Source: Chthoniobacterales bacterium
GTDB lineage: Bacteria; Verrucomicrobiota; Verrucomicrobiia; Chthoniobacterales; JAATET01
Assembly (NCBI GenBank): GCA_015655545.1
Contig: JAATET010000031.1
Span: forward strand, 82,068 to 146,067
DNA length: 64,000 nt
Direction of reading: 5' to 3'
The position numbers and the translations under genes were made by a program. Shown here one piece after another: positions 40,331-48,477 of the stretch; position 1 is the stretch's first letter, and every line of letters begins with the position of its first letter. The notes beneath the pieces are model-generated. The model ran no database searches. It was not told the DNA's origin and saw only the letters and a list, made by a program, of their open reading frames with translations.

Positions 40331-41638
40331 ATGTGGCTTGAGAACGAAGACTTTCAGCCGATCATCTCGATTCTCAAGTCGCGTCAAGGCGAAGACACGG
40401 GCCGCAAGGTTCCCCCAGCAGACGTGCAGACTGTGCGTCGGGATTTTTGGGATAAAGGCCAAAAAATCTTGGCGGTCTACCATTGTGATGGAGCCAAGGA
40501 AAGCTGGGGCTGTCATTGCGGAATGCGCTACAACTTTCGTCGGCGCAAGGAAAACGGCCCAATCACGACTTACCAGCATCCGCGGCAGGTCATCACCTGC
40601 CAATTTCCATGCTTCCTCCATCGGCGGACAACTGCCGATGTGTCGATGGAAGCGAATCCCACGGGGCTCTACATCACGAAACCGACAGCCTCTCCCGGAT
40701 TGGTTTTAGGGCAACGGCAGAGGACTCGCAAAAAAAGGGGTGGGGCGGAAACTGGAGGAGGAGCCGGTAGTAATGCGAGTGAATCTAGCGTCCGACGAGT
40801 TCGAAAATTTACGACCGCATTTTCGCTGCTTTGGACGCTGATGGAGCGAGCTGGATGGAATGCCTATAAAGGAGGCCCGGTTCCATCGCTAGCGGAGCAG
40901 TGGGATGCTCTGTATGGCGCTGCTGCAGGACTCAAGATTCCAGCTATCGGGAAAAGCTACGCAGACATTTCATGGATGCCGATTCCCTCAAAATATGTGG
41001 ATCGCAATGAGACGCTCCAATCGCACGTTTTGCAAAATTGGGAATCCGCAACCTACGAGCCTGAAGGTTACGCCTTTTTCTTTACCGAGGAATTTCCGGA
41101 TTTGGGTCGAATATCAACCTTGTGCGGCGATTACATCACGGTCGCCGAGCGTGCCCGCACGGACGCGCGAATTCCACAGTATTATGCCAACATTGCCCGA
41201 GACCGAATGCTTCGTCGCGGGCTGACGGGGCCTTACATCAACCTTTTGGTGGGGCGCATCGAGCGCGGAGAACCCGATGCGAGTCCGCTCAACGCCCTTC
41301 GGCATGTTGCACAGGCTGTGCTCGACGAAAACTGGCTGATGCCGGTGGAGTCAAATTATGAGCGGGAGGCGGCATGGCTTTTACAGGATTTGGGTATCCC
41401 ATTCACCAAGCCACTCTTCGCCGCGGGCGACATGCGCCCCGACTTCATCCTTCCGCAGGCGCGAGTTGTCCTGGAGGTGCAAGGCATGACCACCCCGGAA
41501 TACCTGCGCGATAAGCCGCTGGTCCTCGCACGGGTCCGCGACTGGTGCAAACGGAAGGGAATGACGCTCGAAGAATGGAATCCCAACAAATCTGAGCCAA
41601 TCTCGGTTCTGAAGGAGATTCTAAAAAAATACGTCTAA
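40331..41638 (+). CDS. DUF1173-like protein with a nuclease-like C-terminal motif
   Basis: The start at 40331 is chosen because GGAGGTG lies seven bases before it; the track start is 40322. The first part has a Cys-rich zone (AKESWGCHCGMRYNF, TCQFPCFLHR), and VRKFTTAFSLLWTLMERAGWN matches DUF1173. Near the C-terminus RPDFILPQARVVLEVQGM gives a D-(X)n-E-V-Q pattern seen in Vsr- and DUF559-type nucleases, followed by ARVRDWCKRKGMTLEEWNP. Nuclease activity is an inference. Its 3' end overlaps the convergent gene 41635-42153 by 4 bp. Confidence 0.72.
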   Translation: MWLENEDFQPIISILKSRQGEDTGRKVPPADVQTVRRDFWDKGQKILAVYHCDGAKESWGCHCGMRYNFRRRKENGPITTYQHPRQVITCQFPCFLHRRTTADVSMEANPTGLYITKPTASPGLVLGQRQRTRKKRGGAETGGGAGSNASESSVRRVRKFTTAFSLLWTLMERAGWNAYKGGPVPSLAEQWDALYGAAAGLKIPAIGKSYADISWMPIPSKYVDRNETLQSHVLQNWESATYEPEGYAFFFTEEFPDLGRISTLCGDYITVAERARTDARIPQYYANIARDRMLRRGLTGPYINLLVGRIERGEPDASPLNALRHVAQAVLDENWLMPVESNYEREAAWLLQDLGIPFTKPLFAAGDMRPDFILPQARVVLEVQGMTTPEYLRDKPLVLARVRDWCKRKGMTLEEWNPNKSEPISVLKEILKKYV

Positions 41639-42153
41639 ACCTCGTAGTAACTGCTGATAAAGAGTCCCGATGGATGCCAGCGGGGATATCGCAAGTTGGC
41701 CAATTTTCCCTGCACTTCGATTATGGTATCGGGACAGAACGGCACCTCTGCTGGAAAGTAAATTATCTGCTTGGCCTGCCACAATGGCCGCGAACGTTCC
41801 TTGTTCAATAGCAGTCCCCGCCACGCCTCCGCGAATATCGGCCCCGCGCCGCATCTCTTCTGAAGGCTCACACTCACCTTTTTGTCCACCCAGACCGACC
41901 CGATGTATGTCACGCCAGCATCGAGGCAGTCTGTAATACTCCCCCCCTCGCGCAGATACTTCAGAATGGGCGTGCCAGCCGCGTTGTGAAGGTGTTGTTC
42001 ATCTGCATGAATGACCTCTGCGCGCGGACTGACTCCGCCGCCATAGTTCACCAGCGTCAGCGCCACACCTGGACCGAGACGTTTGAGGACTTTTTCAATG
42101 GTGCGAGCCTCTTCGCGCCGCTTCAAGGACGATGATTTTGGGTTGGTGCTCAT
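41635..42153 (-). CDS. Hypothetical protein (172 aa)
   Basis: I do not recognise this protein. It has a basic, helical N-terminus (SLKRREEARTIEKVLKRLG), then a beta-rich region (GVALTLVNYGGGVSPRAEVI, GVTYIGSVWVDKKVSVSLQ), and ends RYPRWHPSGLFISSYYEV. Its start overlaps the stop of the zinc-ribbon ORF by 4 bp (ATGA), so the two are coupled. In a circular form of the element it would lie downstream of the extended integrase gene. Confidence 0.6.
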   Translation of the reverse strand: MSTNPKSSSLKRREEARTIEKVLKRLGPGVALTLVNYGGGVSPRAEVIHADEQHLHNAAGTPILKYLREGGSITDCLDAGVTYIGSVWVDKKVSVSLQKRCGAGPIFAEAWRGLLLNKERSRPLWQAKQIIYFPAEVPFCPDTIIEVQGKLANLRYPRWHPSGLFISSYYEV

Positions 42154-42407
42154 ATTATTGATTTTTGAACGTGCTTTGCTCGGTAAGCGGCGCGATTCAT
42201 CGTTCGCTCGCAGTCACGGCATCGATACGACAAACAATTGTGGGTTTTGTTACGGCCAAACTCTGAATGTGGCTTGGCGAGCAGGCATTTGCGGCAGACC
42301 TTGTGGTCCGCGGGAAGAGACGCCTTCAACTCGTAAAGGCGGGAAATGTCGTCGCGGCGGAATGGCTCAACCAACACTGCCTGCCGAATGATGACCATGA
42401 GCGTCAT
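42150..42407 (-). CDS. Zinc-ribbon ORF at the right end, in frame with the integrase across attP
   Basis: With starts at 42407 or 42398 this is an 85-aa protein ending in a Cys-pair motif (VCRKCLLAKPHSEFGR then LSYRCRDCERTMNRAAYR), as in small phage DNA-binding proteins. The frame is open upstream through the right att repeats to 42569. When base 42535 is joined to base 5962, as in a circular element, this frame continues exactly from the integrase frame. It may therefore be the natural C-terminal domain of the integrase, separated by integration. It could also be an independent small gene. Confidence 0.65.
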   Translation of the reverse strand: MTLMVIIRQAVLVEPFRRDDISRLYELKASLPADHKVCRKCLLAKPHSEFGRNKTHNCLSYRCRDCERTMNRAAYRAKHVQKSII

Positions 42408-42461
42408 CTGATTCGCTGGGCTTCCGACGCCGAAAACGATAGGCAGGGCGCGTGACGCAAT

Positions 42462-42544
42462 CGCACCAACTTGCGAATCCGTGCCGACACGGCTTCCGTT
42501 TTCGGTGCGACCTATTTCCGCCGCACCAACATCAGAATCCCTGC
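42462..42544. repeat. Right attachment region (attR) with 60-bp-period repeats
   Basis: CGCACCAAC occurs at 42462 and again at 42522, exactly 60 bp apart, each followed four or five bases later by GAATCC(G/C)TGC. GGCTTCC (42491) and TCGGTGCGACC (42502) match the left end. The second GAATCCCTGC (42535-42544) is the junction with comM. When joined to the left end the 60-bp period continues unbroken to 6009. Confidence 0.8.
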
Positions 42545-43024
42545 TCCTGCGGCTATTTTGGCGACCCAAAGCGCGAATGCCGCTGTTCGCCGCGGCAGGT
42601 GGAGAATTATCGCAATCGCATCTCGGGACCGCTTCTGGATCGCATCGATATCCACGTCGAAACGCCGGCGGTGGAATTCAAGGATTTAAACAGCGACGAG
42701 CGCGCCGAGCCTTCCGCCGCAATTCGTGAAAGGGTGATGGCGGCCCGCGAAAAACAAGCGGAGCGATTCGCCTCCAGCCGCAAGGGCCGGACGAACGCCG
42801 AGATGTCCAATGCCCAGCTCAAGACTCACTGCAGGCTCGACCCCGCGAGCCAGGAAATGCTCCGCCTCGCGATGAGCGAGCTGCAACTCAGCGCGCGCGC
42901 CTACGACCGCATCCTCAAAGTCTCGCGCACCATCGCCGACCTCGCCGATTCGCCGGCTATCCGCATCGAACACCTCGCCGAGGCCATTCAATACCGCACG
43001 CTCGACCGGAATTTGTGGCGATGA
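42545..43024 (+). pseudogene. comM: ComM/YifB C-terminal part after the element
   Basis: The frame resumes with SCGYFGDPKRECRCSPRQVE, then GPLLDRIDIHVETPAVEF (sensor region) and the C-terminal lid (LSARAYDRILKVSRTIADLA, AEAIQYRTLDRNLW). It is in the same frame as the fragment ending at 5971. The first codon after the core is Ser, where most relatives have Pro (NPCPCG), which may mark the exact crossover. The ORF track gives a start at 42452 inside the element, so a 190-aa product might still be made, but it lacks the ATPase core. Confidence 0.92.
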
Positions 43025-43606
43025 GATCGATACGGATACGACCGACGCATGAGGAATCGCAGGCTTGTTCAAGGTCTCGAACTCATTTGTCCTCGTGAGC
43101 ATGAGCAATAGGGCTCTTCACTTCGTAGACGACATTAGCTTGATACGGCCGCCTATCGCTGCGTCCCGGTAGTGTCCTTGCGATGCATTATCATCGTAAA
43201 CTGAGATGCTGAGTTAACTGCCATCGGGAGTAGCACAGGTCTGTTAGCGGAGTTTTCGGTATTCGTTGAATAATGACAAAGGCGTTTGGACCCGAGCCCG
43301 AAAGCGTTGCTGACTGGGTACAAGTAGTCGTAAACGAGACGGCTCCATTGACCCCGTGATCGAATTGTAGGTGATGTCGCCGCGAGAAAATACGGGGACA
43401 TCTCGCTGCGGCGAAGTCGCCAACATTGAGTTTGTGGGTGGATAATTAAAAAGAAGGTCATGTGACTTCTGGCTGTTTATTACACCGCTGGCCAGCAAGT
43501 GGGATCTGGAGCCGTCGCCCTCAAATGAGTTTCCGATGCGGCTATGCATGCGATCGCAGCTACGAAGAATTTTTGAAAAATCACGCTGACATCTAATTTA
43601 GGGTCT
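43025..43606. other. Gene-poor, lower-GC region downstream of comM
   Basis: No convincing intact gene is seen in these 582 bp. A minus-strand stretch (43549-43244) reads TSPQRDVPVFSRGDI, which resembles NEIPVFCRGNI near the C-terminus of the beta-helix gene at 45043. It may be a relic of a related secreted protein. Confidence 0.45.
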
Positions 43607-44800
43607 TTAATTTCCGTATTGGCCCATGCTGATGTCTCCTTGGGCTCGACCCAGCAATACGGTCCCGTCATTCAATACCTTGAATGCGTCCTTCCTGTCG
43701 GATGGTCCAGACCCATTCCCCACGACGAAAGCTGCATCCGAACTTTGCATTGGAATCGTCGAGCTTCCGGCGAGGGTGTTGTAATGACCGACAACGGTTG
43801 AACCCCAGGCCTGAGCGGTTGCGTAAGGGCTAATCGCAACAGAGTAATCGCCCGTTGCCTCTGAAGTTGTACAGACTGATGTCGCTCCATGCCCGCTTGC
43901 CTTTCCACTAAGCGCGACAGCATAATCGTTTGTAGCTTGCCCGCCAACTATAGCAAAACTGTAGTCACCTTGAGCTATGCTGTTATAGCCAAAAGCAACG
44001 GAGTAGCTCCCTTGCGCAACCCCATTGTTGGCTGCAAAAGCACAGAACCCCGTACTTTGTGCCGCTGAAAATGAGGTCGAGTGCATGCCGCTGGCTACCG
44101 AGTCGTATCCAAAGGCAATCGAGAAATCGCCAATATTCGCATCCGCCCAAGATGTGTTGTCACTATAACCAGCTCGTAAGGCCGACTTGCGGGGATACCA
44201 CATCAGCGCCGCTTGGGAAACTGGAGCTGACATTGTTGGCCCGGTTCCCGTAGGCCCATTGAAGAGCGCACTTCCCGCTACGTTTAACTTCGCAGCAGGT
44301 AACGTGGTTCCGATGCCAATATTCCCGCTTGTGAGGATTGTAAAGAGGCTTTGATCGGTGGAGTTGCGAAAGTCAAAGGCTCCCGCTCCGCCATAAGAAT
44401 CTTTGAAGAGTCCGCCAACGCTTGATGCATTGATATGGAGTTCGCCTCCACCCTCACGATTCAGCTGGATTCCCGAATTCCAGCTCTCGGCCAAGGTTCC
44501 GTAGATCGTCAGCTTCGAGGTTGGGCTTACAGTCGCTATTCCCACCGATGGAGCAGTTACGATGGACGTGGCATTGATCGTCGGTGCCTGCAGTTTAATG
44601 TTGCTTGTTATCGTGCCGGAGCTTGTGGTATTACCACCAATAGACAAATTTGTTCCAATATTCGCGTTTTGATTGACGTTCAATGTGGTGCCTACAGAGG
44701 TATTCAAATTAGACTGGATAACATCTGCAGTAAAAGCAGAAGCTTCATGAATTGTGGTGATACTTGGAAGAATCAATGCGATCAGAAAGCTCTTTTTCAT
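43607..44800 (-). CDS. Secreted protein with YadA-head-like repeats
   Basis: A signal peptide (KKSFLIALILPSITTIHEA then ASA) precedes a region of short strands (NVNQNANIGTNLSIGGN) and phage-tail/adhesin-like phrases (GNIGIGTTLPAAKLNVAGSA). After that come repeats of about 14 residues (FSIAFGYDSVASG, YSVAFGYNSIAQGDYSFAI, YAVALSGKASG, YSVAISPYATAQ) like the left-handed beta-roll of trimeric autotransporter heads. No membrane-anchor domain follows, so it is probably a released or surface-associated fibre. Base composition is visibly AT-richer than the flanking host genes. Confidence 0.75.
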   Translation of the reverse strand: MKKSFLIALILPSITTIHEASAFTADVIQSNLNTSVGTTLNVNQNANIGTNLSIGGNTTSSGTITSNIKLQAPTINATSIVTAPSVGIATVSPTSKLTIYGTLAESWNSGIQLNREGGGELHINASSVGGLFKDSYGGAGAFDFRNSTDQSLFTILTSGNIGIGTTLPAAKLNVAGSALFNGPTGTGPTMSAPVSQAALMWYPRKSALRAGYSDNTSWADANIGDFSIAFGYDSVASGMHSTSFSAAQSTGFCAFAANNGVAQGSYSVAFGYNSIAQGDYSFAIVGGQATNDYAVALSGKASGHGATSVCTTSEATGDYSVAISPYATAQAWGSTVVGHYNTLAGSSTIPMQSSDAAFVVGNGSGPSDRKDAFKVLNDGTVLLGRAQGDISMGQYGN

Positions 44801-44995
44801 AGATTAATTATGTAATAAGAATAGTGGCCGTTGCGGAAACTGAAATACAAGCATTTTCTATTCTGAAAGCCTGTTGAGCATGGTCACTCGATTAGGCAGC
44901 CACCGCCGTTCGTCATGATTTCGAATCACGTGGAAACTTACTTCTCCACGCATGCGTGGTAAGGCGTCCGTGATTAATGTGATTATCTCCGGATA

Positions 44996-45013
44996 GTGAT
45001 AATTTCTTATCAC
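44996..45013. terminator. Hairpin downstream of the beta-helix gene
   Basis: GTGATAA and TTATCAC form a perfect 7-bp stem around TTTC, about 30 bp beyond the stop of the minus-strand beta-helix gene. No strong U-tract follows, so termination is only a possibility. Confidence 0.3.
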
Positions 45014-45042
45014 AAGATATGCACAATCTTGGATCTTTTCGC

Positions 45043-47604
45043 CTACTTTGGAAATGGAGTAGCTACTGGGAGCTCCGGAGTGGGAGAGGGCACGGCTGGA
45101 TGTTCCTCGTTTTTAGTTAGGCGGACGGTCCCGGGGCCTGTTTTTGCGACGTAAATATAGACCGGCCAAGTGAGTGCGACCGTGGGCAGTTGCGACATTA
45201 GTTGAAACCCGCGCGGCTCATCGGCCGATAGAGTGATCCCATTTTCCTCACAATCATAGATCACACAATGCCATTGGTTCGTCCCATCGCGGACAATATT
45301 TCCCCTACAAAAGACGGGAATTTCGTTCGCTTGAGGTCCGCTGGGAGGGAAATAACTTGCGTAAAGTTTATTCGGGGGGACAGAGTTGGCTAAAGCTGGA
45401 TTCAATGCGTCGCTCGGTAAATCTACGTCTGTCCCGGAAAACAGCTTATGGGTGGGGACTGTTAATCGCGGGTAGTTCATGTTTCCGCTCGCAGTGCTAT
45501 GAATGTCTCCCCATGTATTCCCTGTGCCGGGTTCCGCAGGGTAAAGACTGTAATGAGCGCCTGGGTTGGAATTGCCATGCGTGTCTGGATCCGAACCTCG
45601 ATCAATTCTAAAATAATAGTTAAGCAACAACTCGTGGTCTGCAACCGCATTGTTACTGAAAGTGTAGGCATATTGTATCCCTGCGTCGTTAGGAGTCGAA
45701 TGGTAAACTCCGCTATCGCTTATAAGAAGCCCGGCCTTAAAATTGCTGTAAATATGGTTGTTTACGACTTTAACAGGTCCCCCGCATACCTCGAATACGA
45801 TGCCGTTTCCGTTTTGGTCGCCGCTAGTCGCCCAATTGCCGAAGAATTCCGAATTGGATACTTCTATACAATAAATCCCGGTGTCAAACCACAATCCTGA
45901 TCCCATGTTGAAAGCTGCAGTACAGTGGTCAAAGAACGCCCCTGTGGAATGGATTGAGGCAGCCTGATCTGACCCAAAAAACTTATTCGAATTGCCGCTT
46001 ATTTCTCCATAGCCCTTCCAGTTATTAAAGTTCATTACACAGTTTTGGACCACAAGGTTATCAAAGCACTAAACACTTAGACCTCCCTGTCCATTTCGAT
46101 TAAATGAACATCCCTCAAAAATGAGATTCTCTATCCTTCCAGCAGAGACCCCATAACTGCTGCTGCCTTCAAAAGCGCAGTTTTCGAATTTCCAGTTTTT
46201 TGCGGATCGATCTGCCTGATTGGTGTCGCTGCCTTTGACGATTATCCCTCCACCGGAGCCGGCGAAAGAGGAGTTTATGAATCGAATTCCGCGAAATGTA
46301 ACATCATGTATTCCTGATGAACAATTGATCTGAAGTGCTCGATTTTGCGTGTTCCCATTGGAATCCAAAATAGGAGAGCCGTCTGCGTTCCGCTGAATAC
46401 CCGAAGCCTCAATATGGAGTGGCTTCGTGACTGTTGCAATCGAAGACGGGCCAAAGCCGGCAGGAAAATGGATATAGAGCTTGTTCGCGCCGTCGATATA
46501 AAAGCTCCACACACGATTGCTAAGTGCACTTAGCGATGTTCGTCTAAGTAACATACGCCCAGCCGGATCGGTGTCAGACTCCGGAGATGCTGGATGATTT
46601 ACGACAACTATATCCGAGAATCGTACATAATTATTTTCTGGATGCCAACTAGCAGGGTTTTCGTCCGTGAAATGATTTGATCCATGAGAAAATAGATATT
46701 CCCCAAACGGAAAGTCTGCTTGGGGCCCATCGCGGAAAAAGTAATTTGTAGTTGAGTAGGTATCCGAATACCCATTTTCTTTCTGCCATCCTGTTGTGAT
46801 AGGGTCAGTGCCACAAATTACCACGTTGCCCACACCTTCAAATACAATTGGTAGACTTGGGGTTCCGCTGAAAGGCAGCTGCAATCTGAGTTCTTCGCGA
46901 TAAATCCCCTGAGCTATTTTGATTTTATCTCCAGGCTGAACTGAACCGAGGGCAGAAGATATAGTTCTATAGGCGTTTCCTATTGTAGTTCCATTCGGAG
47001 TTGTGGCTGAGGAGGCAGCGTCAACATAGACAATTTTCCTCTGGCCGGTGTAAATATGTGCCTCGTCTTCGGAATCGAAACTAAAACAAATTTTTAGCTG
47101 CCCTAGATTGGCAGGGGCATAATTGGTAGTAGGCAGTGAGATCGGGTCCCAAGGAACATCAGATGGCCATGTCAATGGGAAGCCGCGGGAAAACAAATTC
47201 CCTTTTAAATTATATGCGGTTTCTCTGAGACGGGTATAAAATGTCGCCGCTACAGCCTTCAATTGTCCAATATTCGCAATCCGTTTATTTGCCTCTTTTT
47301 GTGCGCCCGTAAGAGGTATGGTTCCGAATGACGAAATAAGCGAATCGATCGCGGGGCCAGCACCTCCACGATTCGCGTAAACCCAGTTGAGTCTAGCTCT
47401 TGCTTGATACGCAAAGTATTGCAACTGTCCAAGATTTACAGGAGAAAAATTACTCTTGCCAGTAGATGAGACGACCGGCGGAAGCCCGCTGATTGTATTA
47501 TCCAAATACCACCACGAAGGATCAGCAGGTGAGGTGATCAGCGCTGTGGCATTGCTGACAACGCATGCAAGGGTTCCGCTTATTAGAAACGCCTTAATTT
47601 TCAT
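45043..47604 (-). pseudogene. Secreted right-handed beta-helix protein with an in-frame TAG
   Basis: One reading frame of 854 codons starts with a signal peptide (MKIKAFLISGTLACVVSNATA). It continues through VNLGQLQYFAYQARARLNWV and VDAASSATTPNGTTIGNAYR into right-handed parallel beta-helix repeats (IHDVTFRGIRFINSSF, IENLIFEGCSFNRNGQGG). A single TAG at 46071-46069 interrupts it, and the same frame resumes at once (CFDNLVVQNCVMNF) with further helix rungs (GPVKVVNNHIYSNFKAG) to 45043. The fold suggests polysaccharide binding or cleavage. It is either a recent nonsense mutation, a sequence error or a readthrough gene. Confidence 0.75.
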
Positions 47605-48477
47605 TGAATCGGCCCCGCCAGTAATTCAAATTCCAATTTCATGAAAACATTTACTGGCTTCAGCATCATCAGGGGCACATCTTCGTTTTCGAGCCTAAAG
47701 TATTTACTAGCTCAGTCAATAAATTACTCCGCGTAGTACAATTACCTCGATGTCTCATTCTGAATCATGGCATAAGGCATAATCATTCCTTCTAATTTGG
47801 AGCTTACATCCCCGCCTTGGACAAGGCCGCTTGCGCTTCTTCTCGTCCGACACCCTATAGTCTCTCACAATCATCTGTGCCGTCACCCTTCTCCCCTACC
47901 CCCGAATCAAAACTCGCCGATCTTTCATCTGCGCCGACAAGGGTGGAATGAATTGGCGGACCAATTCGAGGTATTTTCCGATAGGCTTACCCCGCCTCGT
48001 TCGTATTTTGCCAGCGCCCCTTGGTCGATGCCGATCTGGATGGCGAGTTTTTTGAGTGATTCCACGAGCTTGCCGTAATTCAGTAGCGCTCCGCAATGCT
48101 TGTGCTGTGAACTATGGCCAAGTTCCCAATGGCACACGCTATCCACATCACATCGAGAAGAAGCGCGATGTTCTAACCTGAGATCGAGTCAAATAAGATG
48201 ATTTCTGCTGAGGGCTTCGGCGAAGGCTACCGCCCGATGGAGACGCAAAAGGCACAGATCGAAAACGAGATTCACACGTACGCGGCGCGCTCTACTCCAC
48301 ATGGTCGCTCTGGTCACCTCATCTTGGCACTACAATCGGGCACATGCGGAGGGACTCAATTTCAATCCATCGCGTTCGCGCTGTAAAACGTCAGCACATT
48401 GCAAACAAGATGGCTGAGGCGCCCTCGCCGTCAAGATCGCACGCTGCGAGGCATATGAAAGTTGTCAAAGTCTCGCG
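47605..48477. other. Long region without an intact gene
   Basis: These 873 bp separate the AT-rich secreted-protein block from GC-rich host genes. Only short unsupported ORFs are seen, apart from the decayed regulator annotated at 47896-48146. It may mark the edge of an old insertion. Confidence 0.6.
47896..48146 (-). pseudogene. Frameshifted XRE-family regulator relic
   Basis: One minus frame reads SLKKLAIQIGIDQGALAKYERG, a typical XRE helix-turn-helix. The next frame continues GKPIGKYLELVRQFIPPLS, as expected after the KxERG turn. The two join near 47985-48000 if a single-base frameshift is allowed. No intact start or full-length frame is present. Confidence 0.45.

Larger units (their letters stand above)
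5972..42544. mobile_element. 36.6-kb serine-recombinase element integrated in comM
   Basis: Both comM fragments touch the 10-bp sequence GAATCCCTGC (5962-5971 and 42535-42544), offset by 36,573 bp. Deleting one copy with everything between restores the comM frame. A large serine recombinase sits at the left end, reading outward toward the junction. The cargo is of lower and uneven GC than the flanks and rich in defence-like genes. No relaxase, conjugation or virion genes are seen, so it is best described as a genomic island or a mobilisable element depending on other systems. The exact crossover dinucleotide within the core cannot be told. Confidence 0.9.

Noticed and set aside
42462-42544. 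Spaced repeats as a possible CRISPR array
   Set aside because: The 60-bp unit is degenerate throughout, has no separate constant repeat and variable spacer, and coincides with the integration site.
5972-42544. Integrative conjugative element or prophage
   Set aside because: No relaxase, coupling protein, type IV secretion, capsid, portal or terminase gene was recognised.
44996-45013. Strong intrinsic terminator
   Set aside because: A short perfect hairpin exists but lacks a U-tract, so it is kept only as a low-confidence terminator.
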